From: CAYUYH01 sp964449175
GTDB lineage: Bacteria > Planctomycetota > Phycisphaerae > SM23-33
Length of the DNA: 11,774 nucleotides
Assembly (NCBI GenBank): GCA_964449175.1
Contig: CAYUYH010000070.1
Span: forward strand, 1-11,774
Reading direction: 5' to 3'
Positions within the stretch are counted from its first letter, which is position 1. Every line of letters begins with the position of its first letter. This document shows positions 6,967-11,774 of the stretch, piece after piece. A program made the translations under genes and the position numbers. Below the pieces are notes generated by a model that ran no database searches, had not been told where the DNA came from, and saw only the letters and a list, made by a program, of their open reading frames with translations.

Positions 6967-7810
6967 CCTCGACGAGCCGATGGCCGGTCACACCTGGCTG
7001 CGGATCGGCGGCGCGGCGACGTATTTCATCCGCCCGCGGACCGTCGAGGAACTCGGCCAGGTCGTGCGCCGCTGCCGCGACGGCGAGGTGCCCATGTACG
7101 TCATGGGCGCGGGCGCGAACCTGCTGATCGACGACGCCGGCGTCAAGGGCGCCGTCATCCACCTCGGCCAAGGCCAGTTCAAGGACGCCTCGCTGGCCGA
7201 CGGCGTGCTGCGGGCCGGGGCCGGCGCCGACATGGGCAAACTCGTCCTGCGCTGCGTCCGCGAGGGCGCAAGCGGGCTTGAGTGCCTCACCGGCATACCC
7301 GGCTCGGTCGGCGGCTGCGTGAAGATGAACGCCGGCGGCGCGTTCGGCGACATCGGCAACGCGGTCGACTCCGTGGAGGTCATGACCGACAGCGGCGAGG
7401 TCTTCACCCGCTACAAGGCGGACCTGGCCTTCGCGTATCGCTCCACGAACATCTCCGCGAAGTTCATCCTCGCTGCCGCCTTCCGCCTGGTCGAGGACGA
7501 CCCGCACAGGATACTCAACCAGGTCAAGCAGATCTGGATATACAAAAAGAACACCCAGCCCCTGGGCACTCACAACGCCGGGTGCATCTTCAAGAACCCC
7601 CGCGGCCTGTCGGCCGGGGCGCTGATCGACCGCGCCGCCCTGAAGGGCAGGCAGATCGGCGGGGCGTACGTCTCGCACAAGCACGCGAATTTCATCCTGG
7701 CCGAGGCGGGCACCAAGGCCAGCGACGTCCTAAAGCTCATAAACGTGATCCGCGAAGAAGTGTACAAGAAGTCCGAGGTGTATCTCGAACTCGAGATAGA
7801 GGTGTGGTGA
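6914..7810 (+). CDS. murB: UDP-N-acetylenolpyruvoylglucosamine reductase MurB
   Basis: MurB is the FAD-dependent, NADPH-using reductase that converts UDP-GlcNAc-enolpyruvate to UDP-MurNAc. The 298-residue length fits the shorter type II enzymes. Visible are HTWLRIGGAATYF (26-38), the FAD-binding GAGANLLIDD (65-74), LTGIPGSVGGCVKMNAGG (125-142), AYRST with Arg176 (174-178), the active-site segment AGCIFKNP (222-229), SAGALIDRAALKG (233-245), VSHKHANFIL (253-262) and a C-terminal LELEIEVW (291-298) that carries the catalytic Glu region. The residue equivalent to the proton-donating Ser in GSxFxNP is Cys224 here. The start is placed at ATG 6914, inside the end of murC; a GTG at 6905 and a TTG at 6950 are alternatives, and none has a strong ribosome binding site. 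The stop is one nucleotide before ddl. Confidence 0.95.
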   Translation: MSGKSQTKLFAGLEEIVSLDEPMAGHTWLRIGGAATYFIRPRTVEELGQVVRRCRDGEVPMYVMGAGANLLIDDAGVKGAVIHLGQGQFKDASLADGVLRAGAGADMGKLVLRCVREGASGLECLTGIPGSVGGCVKMNAGGAFGDIGNAVDSVEVMTDSGEVFTRYKADLAFAYRSTNISAKFILAAAFRLVEDDPHRILNQVKQIWIYKKNTQPLGTHNAGCIFKNPRGLSAGALIDRAALKGRQIGGAYVSHKHANFILAEAGTKASDVLKLINVIREEVYKKSEVYLELEIEVW

Positions 7811-7811
7811 C

Positions 7812-8786
7812 ATGAATACGAACGCTCTGGCCACGGAGGGTCTGGGTCTTCAGTCCAAGCGAGTTCCGCTGACGTTGGATGTGACCGTGCTGATGGGCGG
7901 GCCCTCCGCCGAGCGCGACGTGTCCATCATGACGGGCACGGCGATCGCCGAGGGCCTGGAATCGCTAGGCCACCGGGTCACGCGGGCCGACATCTCGCCG
8001 GATGATACCTCCGCCCTGGACCGCGAGGGCATGGACATGGTGTTCATCGCGTTGCATGGCGAGTTCGGCGAGTCCGGGCAGGTGCAGGCGATGTGCGAGC
8101 AGCGCGGCCTGCGGTATACCGGCTCGCCGCCCAGGGCCAGCGCGCTGGCGATGGACAAGGCCGTCAGCGCCGAGCTGTTCACCGGCGCGGGCCTGCGAGC
8201 GCCCAGGGGCATGGTGGTCTACTCGACAGACGAGCAGGACCAGGTCGCCGCGGCGCTGAACCGCCTGCCGCTGCCCGTCGTGGTCAAGCCCGTCGACAGC
8301 GGCTCGAGCGTGGACATCACGATCGCGCCGAACGCCGTGTCGCGCGACGTGGCCGTCGAGGGCCTGCTCGAGAAATACGGCCGGGCCATGGTGGAGGAGT
8401 TCATCCCCGGCAGGGAGTTCACCGTCGGCATCCTGGGCGGCCGGCCGCTGCCCGTGCTGGAGGTCGTGCCCGCCAGGGAGTTCTACGACTACGCGGCCAA
8501 GTATTCCGACGACTCCGGCACGCAGTACGTCTTCGACCACGGCATGCCCGTGCCCGCGGCTGAGGAGATGCAGTCGGCCGCGATGAAGGCCCACGGCGTG
8601 CTGGGCTGCCGCGACATGTCTCGCGTGGATTTCATCCTCACGCCGGACAACGAGCCGGTGGTGCTCGAGGTGAACACGATACCGGGCTTCACCAGCCACT
8701 CGCTGCTGCCGATGGCCGCCGCGAAGGCGGGCATCAGCTTTCCGCAGCTCGTCCAGCAGATAGCGCTGATGGCGATGCAGAGGTAG
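7812..8786 (+). CDS. ddl: D-alanine--D-alanine ligase
   Basis: This ATP-grasp ligase makes D-Ala-D-Ala for MurF. The 324-residue protein shows GGPSAERDVS (29-38, Glu34), LHGEFGESGQVQ (81-92), YTGS (102-105), VKPVDSGSSVDI (158-169), EEFIPGREFTVGI (195-207), FYDYAAKY (224-231) and the metal and substrate-binding NTIPGFTSHSLLP (288-300). Lys230-Tyr231 align with Lys215-Tyr216 of E. coli DdlB; the Tyr marks D-Ala-D-Ala rather than D-Ala-D-lactate ligases, so I infer a vancomycin-sensitive-type terminus. The Gly usually following SSV in the ATP loop is Asp here. ATG 7812 lies one nucleotide after the murB stop and is preceded by GAGGTG (7799-7804) at 7 nt. About 20 residues precede the first beta strand, slightly longer than usual. 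An AT-richer repeat region follows the stop. Confidence 0.95.
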   Translation: MNTNALATEGLGLQSKRVPLTLDVTVLMGGPSAERDVSIMTGTAIAEGLESLGHRVTRADISPDDTSALDREGMDMVFIALHGEFGESGQVQAMCEQRGLRYTGSPPRASALAMDKAVSAELFTGAGLRAPRGMVVYSTDEQDQVAAALNRLPLPVVVKPVDSGSSVDITIAPNAVSRDVAVEGLLEKYGRAMVEEFIPGREFTVGILGGRPLPVLEVVPAREFYDYAAKYSDDSGTQYVFDHGMPVPAAEEMQSAAMKAHGVLGCRDMSRVDFILTPDNEPVVLEVNTIPGFTSHSLLPMAAAKAGISFPQLVQQIALMAMQR

Positions 8787-8947
8787 GAAATCCGAAATCC
8801 TAAATCCGAATCTCGAAATCCGAAACAAACGGACAACACAACAAACCCATAGCGCACCTCTGTGTTGATCTTTCATCCGATTGTTCCTGGTTGTTTGGGT
8901 GTTTCGGTTCTTGTTTAGGATTTCGTGCTTCGAGTTTCGTATTTGTC
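8787..8947. repeat. Heptanucleotide repeat element in inverted arrangement, ddl-ftsQ gap
   Basis: From 8787 to 8821 the sequence runs in seven-base units: GAAATCC, GAAATCC, TAAATCC, GAATCTC, GAAATCC, then GAAACAA. On the other side, read on the minus strand from about 8941 down to 8900, the same seven-base rhythm recurs (GAAACTC, GAAGCAC, GAAATCC, TAAACAA). The two halves face each other; the perfect core is GAAATCCTAAA at 8794-8804 and its reverse complement at 8914-8924. Composition is much richer in AT than neighbouring genes. Similar elements, recognisable in translation as FGFRISDF, are in my memory common between genes in planctomycete-like genomes. The gap 8787-8967 has no gene of its own; the chance open frame through it only extends ftsQ falsely. 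Confidence 0.82.
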
Positions 8948-8955
8948 GTGTCGGC

Positions 8956-8962
8956 AGGGAGG
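8956..8962 (+). promoter_or_regulatory. Ribosome binding site fixing the ftsQ start
   Basis: AGGGAGG lies 5 nt before ATG 8968. It decides the start against the in-frame TTG at 8881, whose first 29 residues are encoded partly by the repeat element and have no such signal. Confidence 0.75.
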
Positions 8963-8967
8963 CCTTG

Positions 8968-9978
8968 ATGGTGATTCGGCGCAAGAAACGCAGTCGCAGC
9001 CGTCCAGCCAGGCCGCCGCGCGAACTGTCCGATGCCCGGCGAAAGCTGATCCGCATGGGCGCGTGGCTGGCGCTGGTGGCCGCGGTTGGAACAGGCGCGT
9101 ACGTGGGGCTGAAGTGCCTGGAGTCGCAAGTGACCCGCCGCGGGACGGCCGCGGTCCGGCGCGTGCAGGTCGCCTTCACCGTCAAGCCGGAATGGATGCC
9201 CATATCGCTGGCCCGGCAGATCGCCGCCGCACTGCTGCCGCCGGACGCTGAGTTCGCCGACGAGAACCTCGCCGCCGACGTCTATGCCCGCGCCGCCGCC
9301 GAGGCCTGGGTAGCCCGCGTGAACAAGGTCACCAAGAGGCTCACCGACCAGCCGCAGGTCGCGGTGGTGGAGATCGACTGCCAGTTCCGCAAGCCCGTCG
9401 CCCGCGTGATCAGCGGCGAGAGCGGCGAGCCCTACGCCTACGTGGACGCCGACGGCGTCCGCCTGCCGGGCGCCGACGTGCCGCAGTGGATGGTCCAGGC
9501 AGCCCCCTCGGACCTGGCGCCCTCGGGGCGACTCTACCTCCGCGACGGCGACCCGCTGCCGGGCGGAGCGGACGCGATGGGCGTGCACTACATCGGCATC
9601 ATCGGCGTCGAGGCCCCGCCGCCGCCCGTCGGGCAGCGCTGGGCCGGCGGAGACATCCAGGACGGCCTGCGGCTCGTCAGCCTCGTGATGAGCCGCTCGT
9701 ACGCCAACCAGATCACCACGGTCGACGTCCGCAACTATGACGGGCGGATCAGCCGCATCGAGCCGCACCTGCGAATGTACGCGCAGATCGGCGACGGGCC
9801 GAGGACCGACATCCGCTTCGGGCGATTCCCCGCGCCGGGCGGCGGCGACTATGAGGTGTCCCCCGAGGCCAAGATGTCGCACCTGGACGACTACTTCGTC
9901 AACCACGGCAGCCGGTTGGCCGGGCTGAACAGCTACATCGACCTGCAGTACGACCACCTCATCTACAGCATCAACTGA
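8968..9978 (+). CDS. ftsQ: Divergent FtsQ/DivIB-type cell division protein
   Basis: The 336-residue protein has the FtsQ layout: a very basic cytoplasmic tail (1-29), one membrane helix (about 32-49), then an extracytoplasmic part. Residues around 114-147 (AEAWVARVNK, then FRKPVARV) resemble the conserved segment in which the POTRA end is followed by beta strands ending in a (K/R)PVA motif, and YVDADGVRLP (158-167) fits the usual position after it. A C-terminal block with DIRFGRFP (281-288), then NSYIDLQYDH (321-330), resembles the FtsQ C-terminal strands. FtsQ normally links FtsB/FtsL and the septal synthase. Overall similarity is weak, so the call leans on architecture and on its place after ddl, where ftsQ stands in many dcw clusters. 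ftsA and ftsZ do not follow. The start at 8968 is set by a strong ribosome binding site; the repeat-encoded upstream extension is excluded. Confidence 0.75.
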   Translation: MVIRRKKRSRSRPARPPRELSDARRKLIRMGAWLALVAAVGTGAYVGLKCLESQVTRRGTAAVRRVQVAFTVKPEWMPISLARQIAAALLPPDAEFADENLAADVYARAAAEAWVARVNKVTKRLTDQPQVAVVEIDCQFRKPVARVISGESGEPYAYVDADGVRLPGADVPQWMVQAAPSDLAPSGRLYLRDGDPLPGGADAMGVHYIGIIGVEAPPPPVGQRWAGGDIQDGLRLVSLVMSRSYANQITTVDVRNYDGRISRIEPHLRMYAQIGDGPRTDIRFGRFPAPGGGDYEVSPEAKMSHLDDYFVNHGSRLAGLNSYIDLQYDHLIYSIN

Positions 9979-10018
9979 CCCGCCGGCCCGCCGACGTGTC
10001 CGAGGGAGGCAGACGACC

Positions 10019-10429
10019 ATGGCCAAGCTGGCCCGCACCGCACTGTCGCTGGAAGAAGACCTGCTTGTCAAGTTCGACCGCTGGATGGCCAACCACGGCT
10101 ACACTAATCGCAGCCAGGCCGTGCGCGACCTGATCCGCGCCGCGCTGGTCGAACAGGAATGGTCCAAACCGACAGCCGCCGTCGTCGCCTCGCTGAGCAT
10201 CATCTACGACCACGCCTCCCACGACCTGGCCCAGTCGATGGCTGAGGTCCAGCACTCCGCCCATCAGGCGGTGTTGTGCAGCCAGCACGTCCACCTCGAC
10301 CGCCACCGCTGCCTGGAGGTGGTGCTCATGCGGGGCAAGGCCGCCACGCTCCGCAGGCTCGCCGACACCATCATCGCCACGCGAGGCGTGCGCGCGGGGA
10401 AATTGACCCTCCTCAGCGAGAGGGTCTAG
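10019..10429 (+). CDS. nikR: NikR-type nickel-responsive ribbon-helix-helix regulator
   Basis: This 136-residue protein matches NikR in length and order. An N-terminal ribbon-helix-helix DNA-binding domain (RTALSLEEDLL at 6-16, GYTNRSQAVRDLIRAAL at 27-43) is followed by an ACT-like metal-binding domain. Spacing identical to E. coli NikR places His79, His90, His92 and Cys98 at the four square-planar nickel ligands (E. coli His76, His87, His89, Cys95). The C-terminal TRGVRAGKL (121-129) is also typical. In the DNA-contacting strand, Arg3, Thr5 and Thr7 of the E. coli protein correspond to Arg6, Ala8 and Ser10, so the operator may differ. ATG 10019 has GAGGGAGG (10002-10009) at 9 nt and lies 40 nt after ftsQ, so it is probably co-transcribed with it. 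No nickel transporter, urease or hydrogenase gene is visible. Its targets cannot be told from this window. Confidence 0.9.
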   Translation: MAKLARTALSLEEDLLVKFDRWMANHGYTNRSQAVRDLIRAALVEQEWSKPTAAVVASLSIIYDHASHDLAQSMAEVQHSAHQAVLCSQHVHLDRHRCLEVVLMRGKAATLRRLADTIIATRGVRAGKLTLLSERV

Positions 10430-10467
10430 CCAACCCCCGCGACGCCCCGAGCCGGGGTGGCCGTTGG
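10430..10467 (+). terminator. Possible GC-rich hairpin after nikR
   Basis: CCCCG (10445-10449) and CGGGG (10453-10457) can pair around a three-base loop, inside wider arms CCAAC (10430-10434) and GTTGG (10463-10467). There is no T-tract, so intrinsic termination is doubtful. It could still mark the end of the dcw-nikR transcript, since a separate promoter appears downstream. Confidence 0.3.
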
Positions 10468-10566
10468 AGCATAACCCTTGGCCTCACAAGCAATTGCGAA
10501 TCGGGGGCAATCCTCTAGACAGGTTTTCGCGTTGCCAGCGGGGATTTGACGACAGACGGCACTGGC

Positions 10567-10596
10567 TTGTCCCGATACTGGTGTTGTGCATATACT
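10567..10596 (+). promoter_or_regulatory. Probable sigma-70-type promoter for the glycogen-binding protein gene
   Basis: TTGTCC (10567-10572, four of six consensus bases) and TATACT (10591-10596, five of six) are separated by 18 nt. The start of transcription would fall near 10603, leaving a leader of about 70 nt before ATG 10673. The 243-nt gap from 10430 to 10672 holds no gene otherwise and is richer in AT than the coding regions. Confidence 0.5.
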
Positions 10597-10672
10597 ACTC
10601 AGTGGCTGGCCCAACGGCTTGGGACGCTGCAAGCGGCCCGGCATTGACGGCCTAACTTACGAGGATCACGCC

Positions 10673-10948
10673 ATGGTCGGTAGAGGAAGTAAGAAGGGAA
10701 CGGCCCGCTTTTCGCTGATGGCTGAAGGCGGGGCCAAGAAGGTGCAACTGGTAGGGGATTTCACCAGTTGGAAGCCCACTGACATGAAGAAGCAGAAGGG
10801 CAACAGCTTCGTCGCGGTCGTGCCGCTGGGCCCCGGCAGCCACGAGTACAAGTTCATCGTCGACGGGCAGTGGCAGATCGACCCGGACAACGGCGCGTGG
10901 GCGATGAACCCCTTCGGCACGATGAACTCGGTGGTGTCGCTGCCGTAG
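10673..10948 (+). CDS. Stand-alone CBM48 / AMPK-beta-like glycogen-binding protein
   Basis: This is a 91-residue protein consisting of a single early-set beta-sandwich domain of the isoamylase-N/CBM48 family, like the glycogen-binding domain of AMPK beta subunits. Visible family pattern: VQLVGDFTSWKP (24-35), FVAVVPLGPGSHEYKFIVDG (47-66), WQIDP (67-71) and FGTMNSVV (81-88). The residues that hold glycogen in AMPK beta1 (Trp100, Lys126, Trp133, Thr148, Asn150) correspond to Trp33, Lys60, Trp67, Thr83 and Asn85, all kept. It therefore probably binds alpha-glucan, but no catalytic domain is attached, so its role (glycogen targeting, sensing or partner binding) is unknown. The N-terminus is basic (GRGSKKG) without a signal peptide, so it is probably cytoplasmic. 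ATG 10673 is preceded by GAGGA (10661-10665) at 7 nt; the frame is open further upstream to 10586 but without domain content. Confidence 0.88.
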   Translation: MVGRGSKKGTARFSLMAEGGAKKVQLVGDFTSWKPTDMKKQKGNSFVAVVPLGPGSHEYKFIVDGQWQIDPDNGAWAMNPFGTMNSVVSLP

Positions 10949-10956
10949 GCGCCCGC

Positions 10957-10978
10957 AGCCGTACAGTTGATATCGGCT
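10957..10978. terminator. Weak dyad between convergent genes
   Basis: AGCCG (10957-10961) and CGGCT (10974-10978) could form a five-base-pair stem with a 12-nt loop between the two convergent stops, overlapping the stop codon of the minus-strand gene. There is no T-tract on either strand. It is listed only as the sole candidate for separating the two transcripts. Confidence 0.18.
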
Positions 10979-11768
10979 ATGGTCGGCGCACGCGCTCAAT
11001 GCGCAGCACAGCCGGCCAAAGCCCGTTTATCTTCTCGCGGCCGCATACCTCGGCGGGATACTTGCTGTTCAGCGGCTGGAGACGGACCGCGCGACTGCCG
11101 TCCTGGTAGTACCGCTTGAAGGTGGTGGAGTTGTCGTCCGCGAACCGGGCGAAGCAATCGTCGCCGCCGCGGGCCGGTGTGCTAGGCGAGAAGACCACGA
11201 TATCGCCGCGGTGATATGCCGGCTCCATCGAGTCGTCCACTACGCGCACCGCGAACGCCTGGGTGTCGTCCACATCCGCGCAGCGGACGTATTCGTCGGC
11301 GACGCTCGCGGGATAGTCCAGGTCGGTGAAGTTGCGGGGGTATCCGTCGGTGGCCCTGTTCATCACGGGCACGGCCGGGCCCGCGGATATCGCGGGGACT
11401 CTGCCCGGCGCCAGCAAGGGCTTAACGAGGGTGTCGACGGCCGCCTTGCCGGTCCGCTTGATGCGCCCCCCGCCGGCCATGTCTCTCAGTACCATGCGCA
11501 GGCGCGCCACCTCGGCGGCCAGCATCTCCCGCTCGTCGCGGATGTCCGCGGGCGTCCGGGCCAGATGCGCCATCCGCACGAGCCGGCCTGTGTCCAGACC
11601 CAGCGCCTTCTCCAGGGCTATCAGCACCCTGTCGGTGGGGGGGTTCTTGGCCTTGCCGGTCTCGATGTGAGAGAGGTACGGCTTGGATATGTCCGCCTGG
11701 CCGGCGAGGCGATCCTGCGTTAGGCCCAGGTCTTCCCGATGGCTGCGTACTATTTCTCCTAGATACAT
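10977..11768 (-). CDS. XRE helix-turn-helix regulator with LexA/CI-like S24 domain
   Basis: The 263-residue protein starts with an XRE/Cro-type helix-turn-helix (about 4-60; LTQDRLAGQADISKPYLSHI at 16-35), followed by a likely coiled-coil stretch (about 76-96), a basic linker (102-108), and a C-terminal peptidase S24-like domain. In that domain DSMEP (179-183) carries Ser180 and TTFKRYYQ (215-222) carries Lys218, the expected Ser-Lys pair. The segment ATDGYPRNFTDLDYP (139-153) lies where related proteins have AAGYP; the spacing from Gly142 to Ser180 fits the LexA/CI cleavage-site spacing, but the Ala before Gly is Asp141, so self-cleavage may be lost. The start is firm: an in-frame TGA lies just upstream (11774-11772). 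Only six upstream bases are visible, so promoter and ribosome site are unknown. It converges on the glycogen-binding gene, 28 nt apart. Target genes are unknown. Confidence 0.88.
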   Translation of the reverse strand: MYLGEIVRSHREDLGLTQDRLAGQADISKPYLSHIETGKAKNPPTDRVLIALEKALGLDTGRLVRMAHLARTPADIRDEREMLAAEVARLRMVLRDMAGGGRIKRTGKAAVDTLVKPLLAPGRVPAISAGPAVPVMNRATDGYPRNFTDLDYPASVADEYVRCADVDDTQAFAVRVVDDSMEPAYHRGDIVVFSPSTPARGGDDCFARFADDNSTTFKRYYQDGSRAVRLQPLNSKYPAEVCGREKINGLWPAVLRIERVRRP

Positions 11769-11774
11769 TTGTCA

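Noticed and set aside
7812..8786. Ddl as a D-Ala-D-lactate (vancomycin-resistance type) ligase
   Set aside because: The Lys-Tyr pair of the omega loop (Lys230-Tyr231) matches D-Ala-D-Ala ligases, and no vanH, vanX or regulator genes are nearby.
8787..8821. Heptamer array as a CRISPR array
   Set aside because: Units are seven bases long and contiguous, with no spacers and no cas genes.
8881..8967. N-terminal extension of FtsQ as true coding sequence
   Set aside because: It is encoded within the intergenic repeat element, has no ribosome binding site, and adds a second hydrophobic stretch foreign to the family; ATG 8968 has a strong site.
9979..10018. NikR operator of the E. coli GTATGA/TCATAC type before nikR
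   Set aside because: No such half-sites are seen in this 40-nt gap or in 10430-10672.
8800..10092. Long minus-strand open frames opposite ftsQ and other genes
   Set aside because: High GC content keeps antisense frames open; the translations are His-, Arg- and Ala-rich with no domain pattern, and they mirror the real genes.
10401..10425. ACCCTC/GAGGGT hairpin as a terminator of nikR
   Set aside because: The six-base-pair stem with an eight-base loop lies inside the coding end and has no T-tract; the more likely stop signal, itself weak, is further on.
10546..10551. TTGACG as the -35 box of the promoter before the glycogen-binding gene
   Set aside because: No -10-like hexamer lies 16-18 nt downstream; the TTGTCC/TATACT pair further on fits better.

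Overview
The window is a GC-rich, densely packed stretch of a bacterial division and cell wall (dcw) cluster, followed by three unrelated small regulatory or accessory genes. The best guess for the host is a member of the Planctomycetota, probably class Phycisphaerae. The grounds are the dcw content without ftsA or ftsZ, the style of the XRE/S24-type regulator, the small stand-alone glycogen-binding protein, and AT-richer dispersed-type repeats between otherwise GC-rich genes. This assignment rests on family recall, not on a search.

Positions 1-9978, all on the plus strand, read: murE (3' end only), murF, mraY, ftsW, murG, murC, murB, ddl, and a divergent ftsQ. Together they cover the cytoplasmic peptidoglycan pathway from UDP-MurNAc formation (MurB), through addition of L-Ala (MurC), meso-diaminopimelate (MurE, DNPR motif visible) and D-Ala-D-Ala (Ddl, MurF), to lipid I (MraY) and lipid II (MurG). 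FtsW (SEDS glycosyltransferase) and FtsQ (divisome scaffold) act at the membrane. murE-murF-mraY-ftsW and murC-murB-ddl are tightly spaced or overlapping and look like translationally coupled operon blocks. murD, which in the E. coli order lies between mraY and ftsW, is missing from that place. ftsA and ftsZ do not follow ftsQ.

Three gaps interrupt the cluster. ftsW-murG (4091-4249) holds a long imperfect inverted repeat. murG-murC (5369-5523) holds a perfect 7-1-7 dyad and a consensus-like TTGACA. ddl-ftsQ (8787-8967) holds heptanucleotide repeats arranged as an inverted pair. The repeat in the last gap creates a false N-terminal extension of ftsQ; a strong ribosome binding site places the real start at 8968.

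Positions 9979-11774 hold a NikR-type nickel-responsive ribbon-helix-helix regulator with all four nickel ligands, a 91-residue stand-alone CBM48/AMPK-beta-like glycogen-binding protein with its own likely promoter, and, convergent on the minus strand, an XRE helix-turn-helix protein fused to a LexA/CI-like S24 domain. The S24 catalytic Ser and Lys are present, but the presumed cleavage-site Ala appears to be Asp.

No RNA gene, CRISPR array, transposase or phage structural gene was seen. I found no clear-cut new system. The most unusual points are the gene losses and replacements in the dcw cluster, the two repeat elements, and the nickel regulator at its end.
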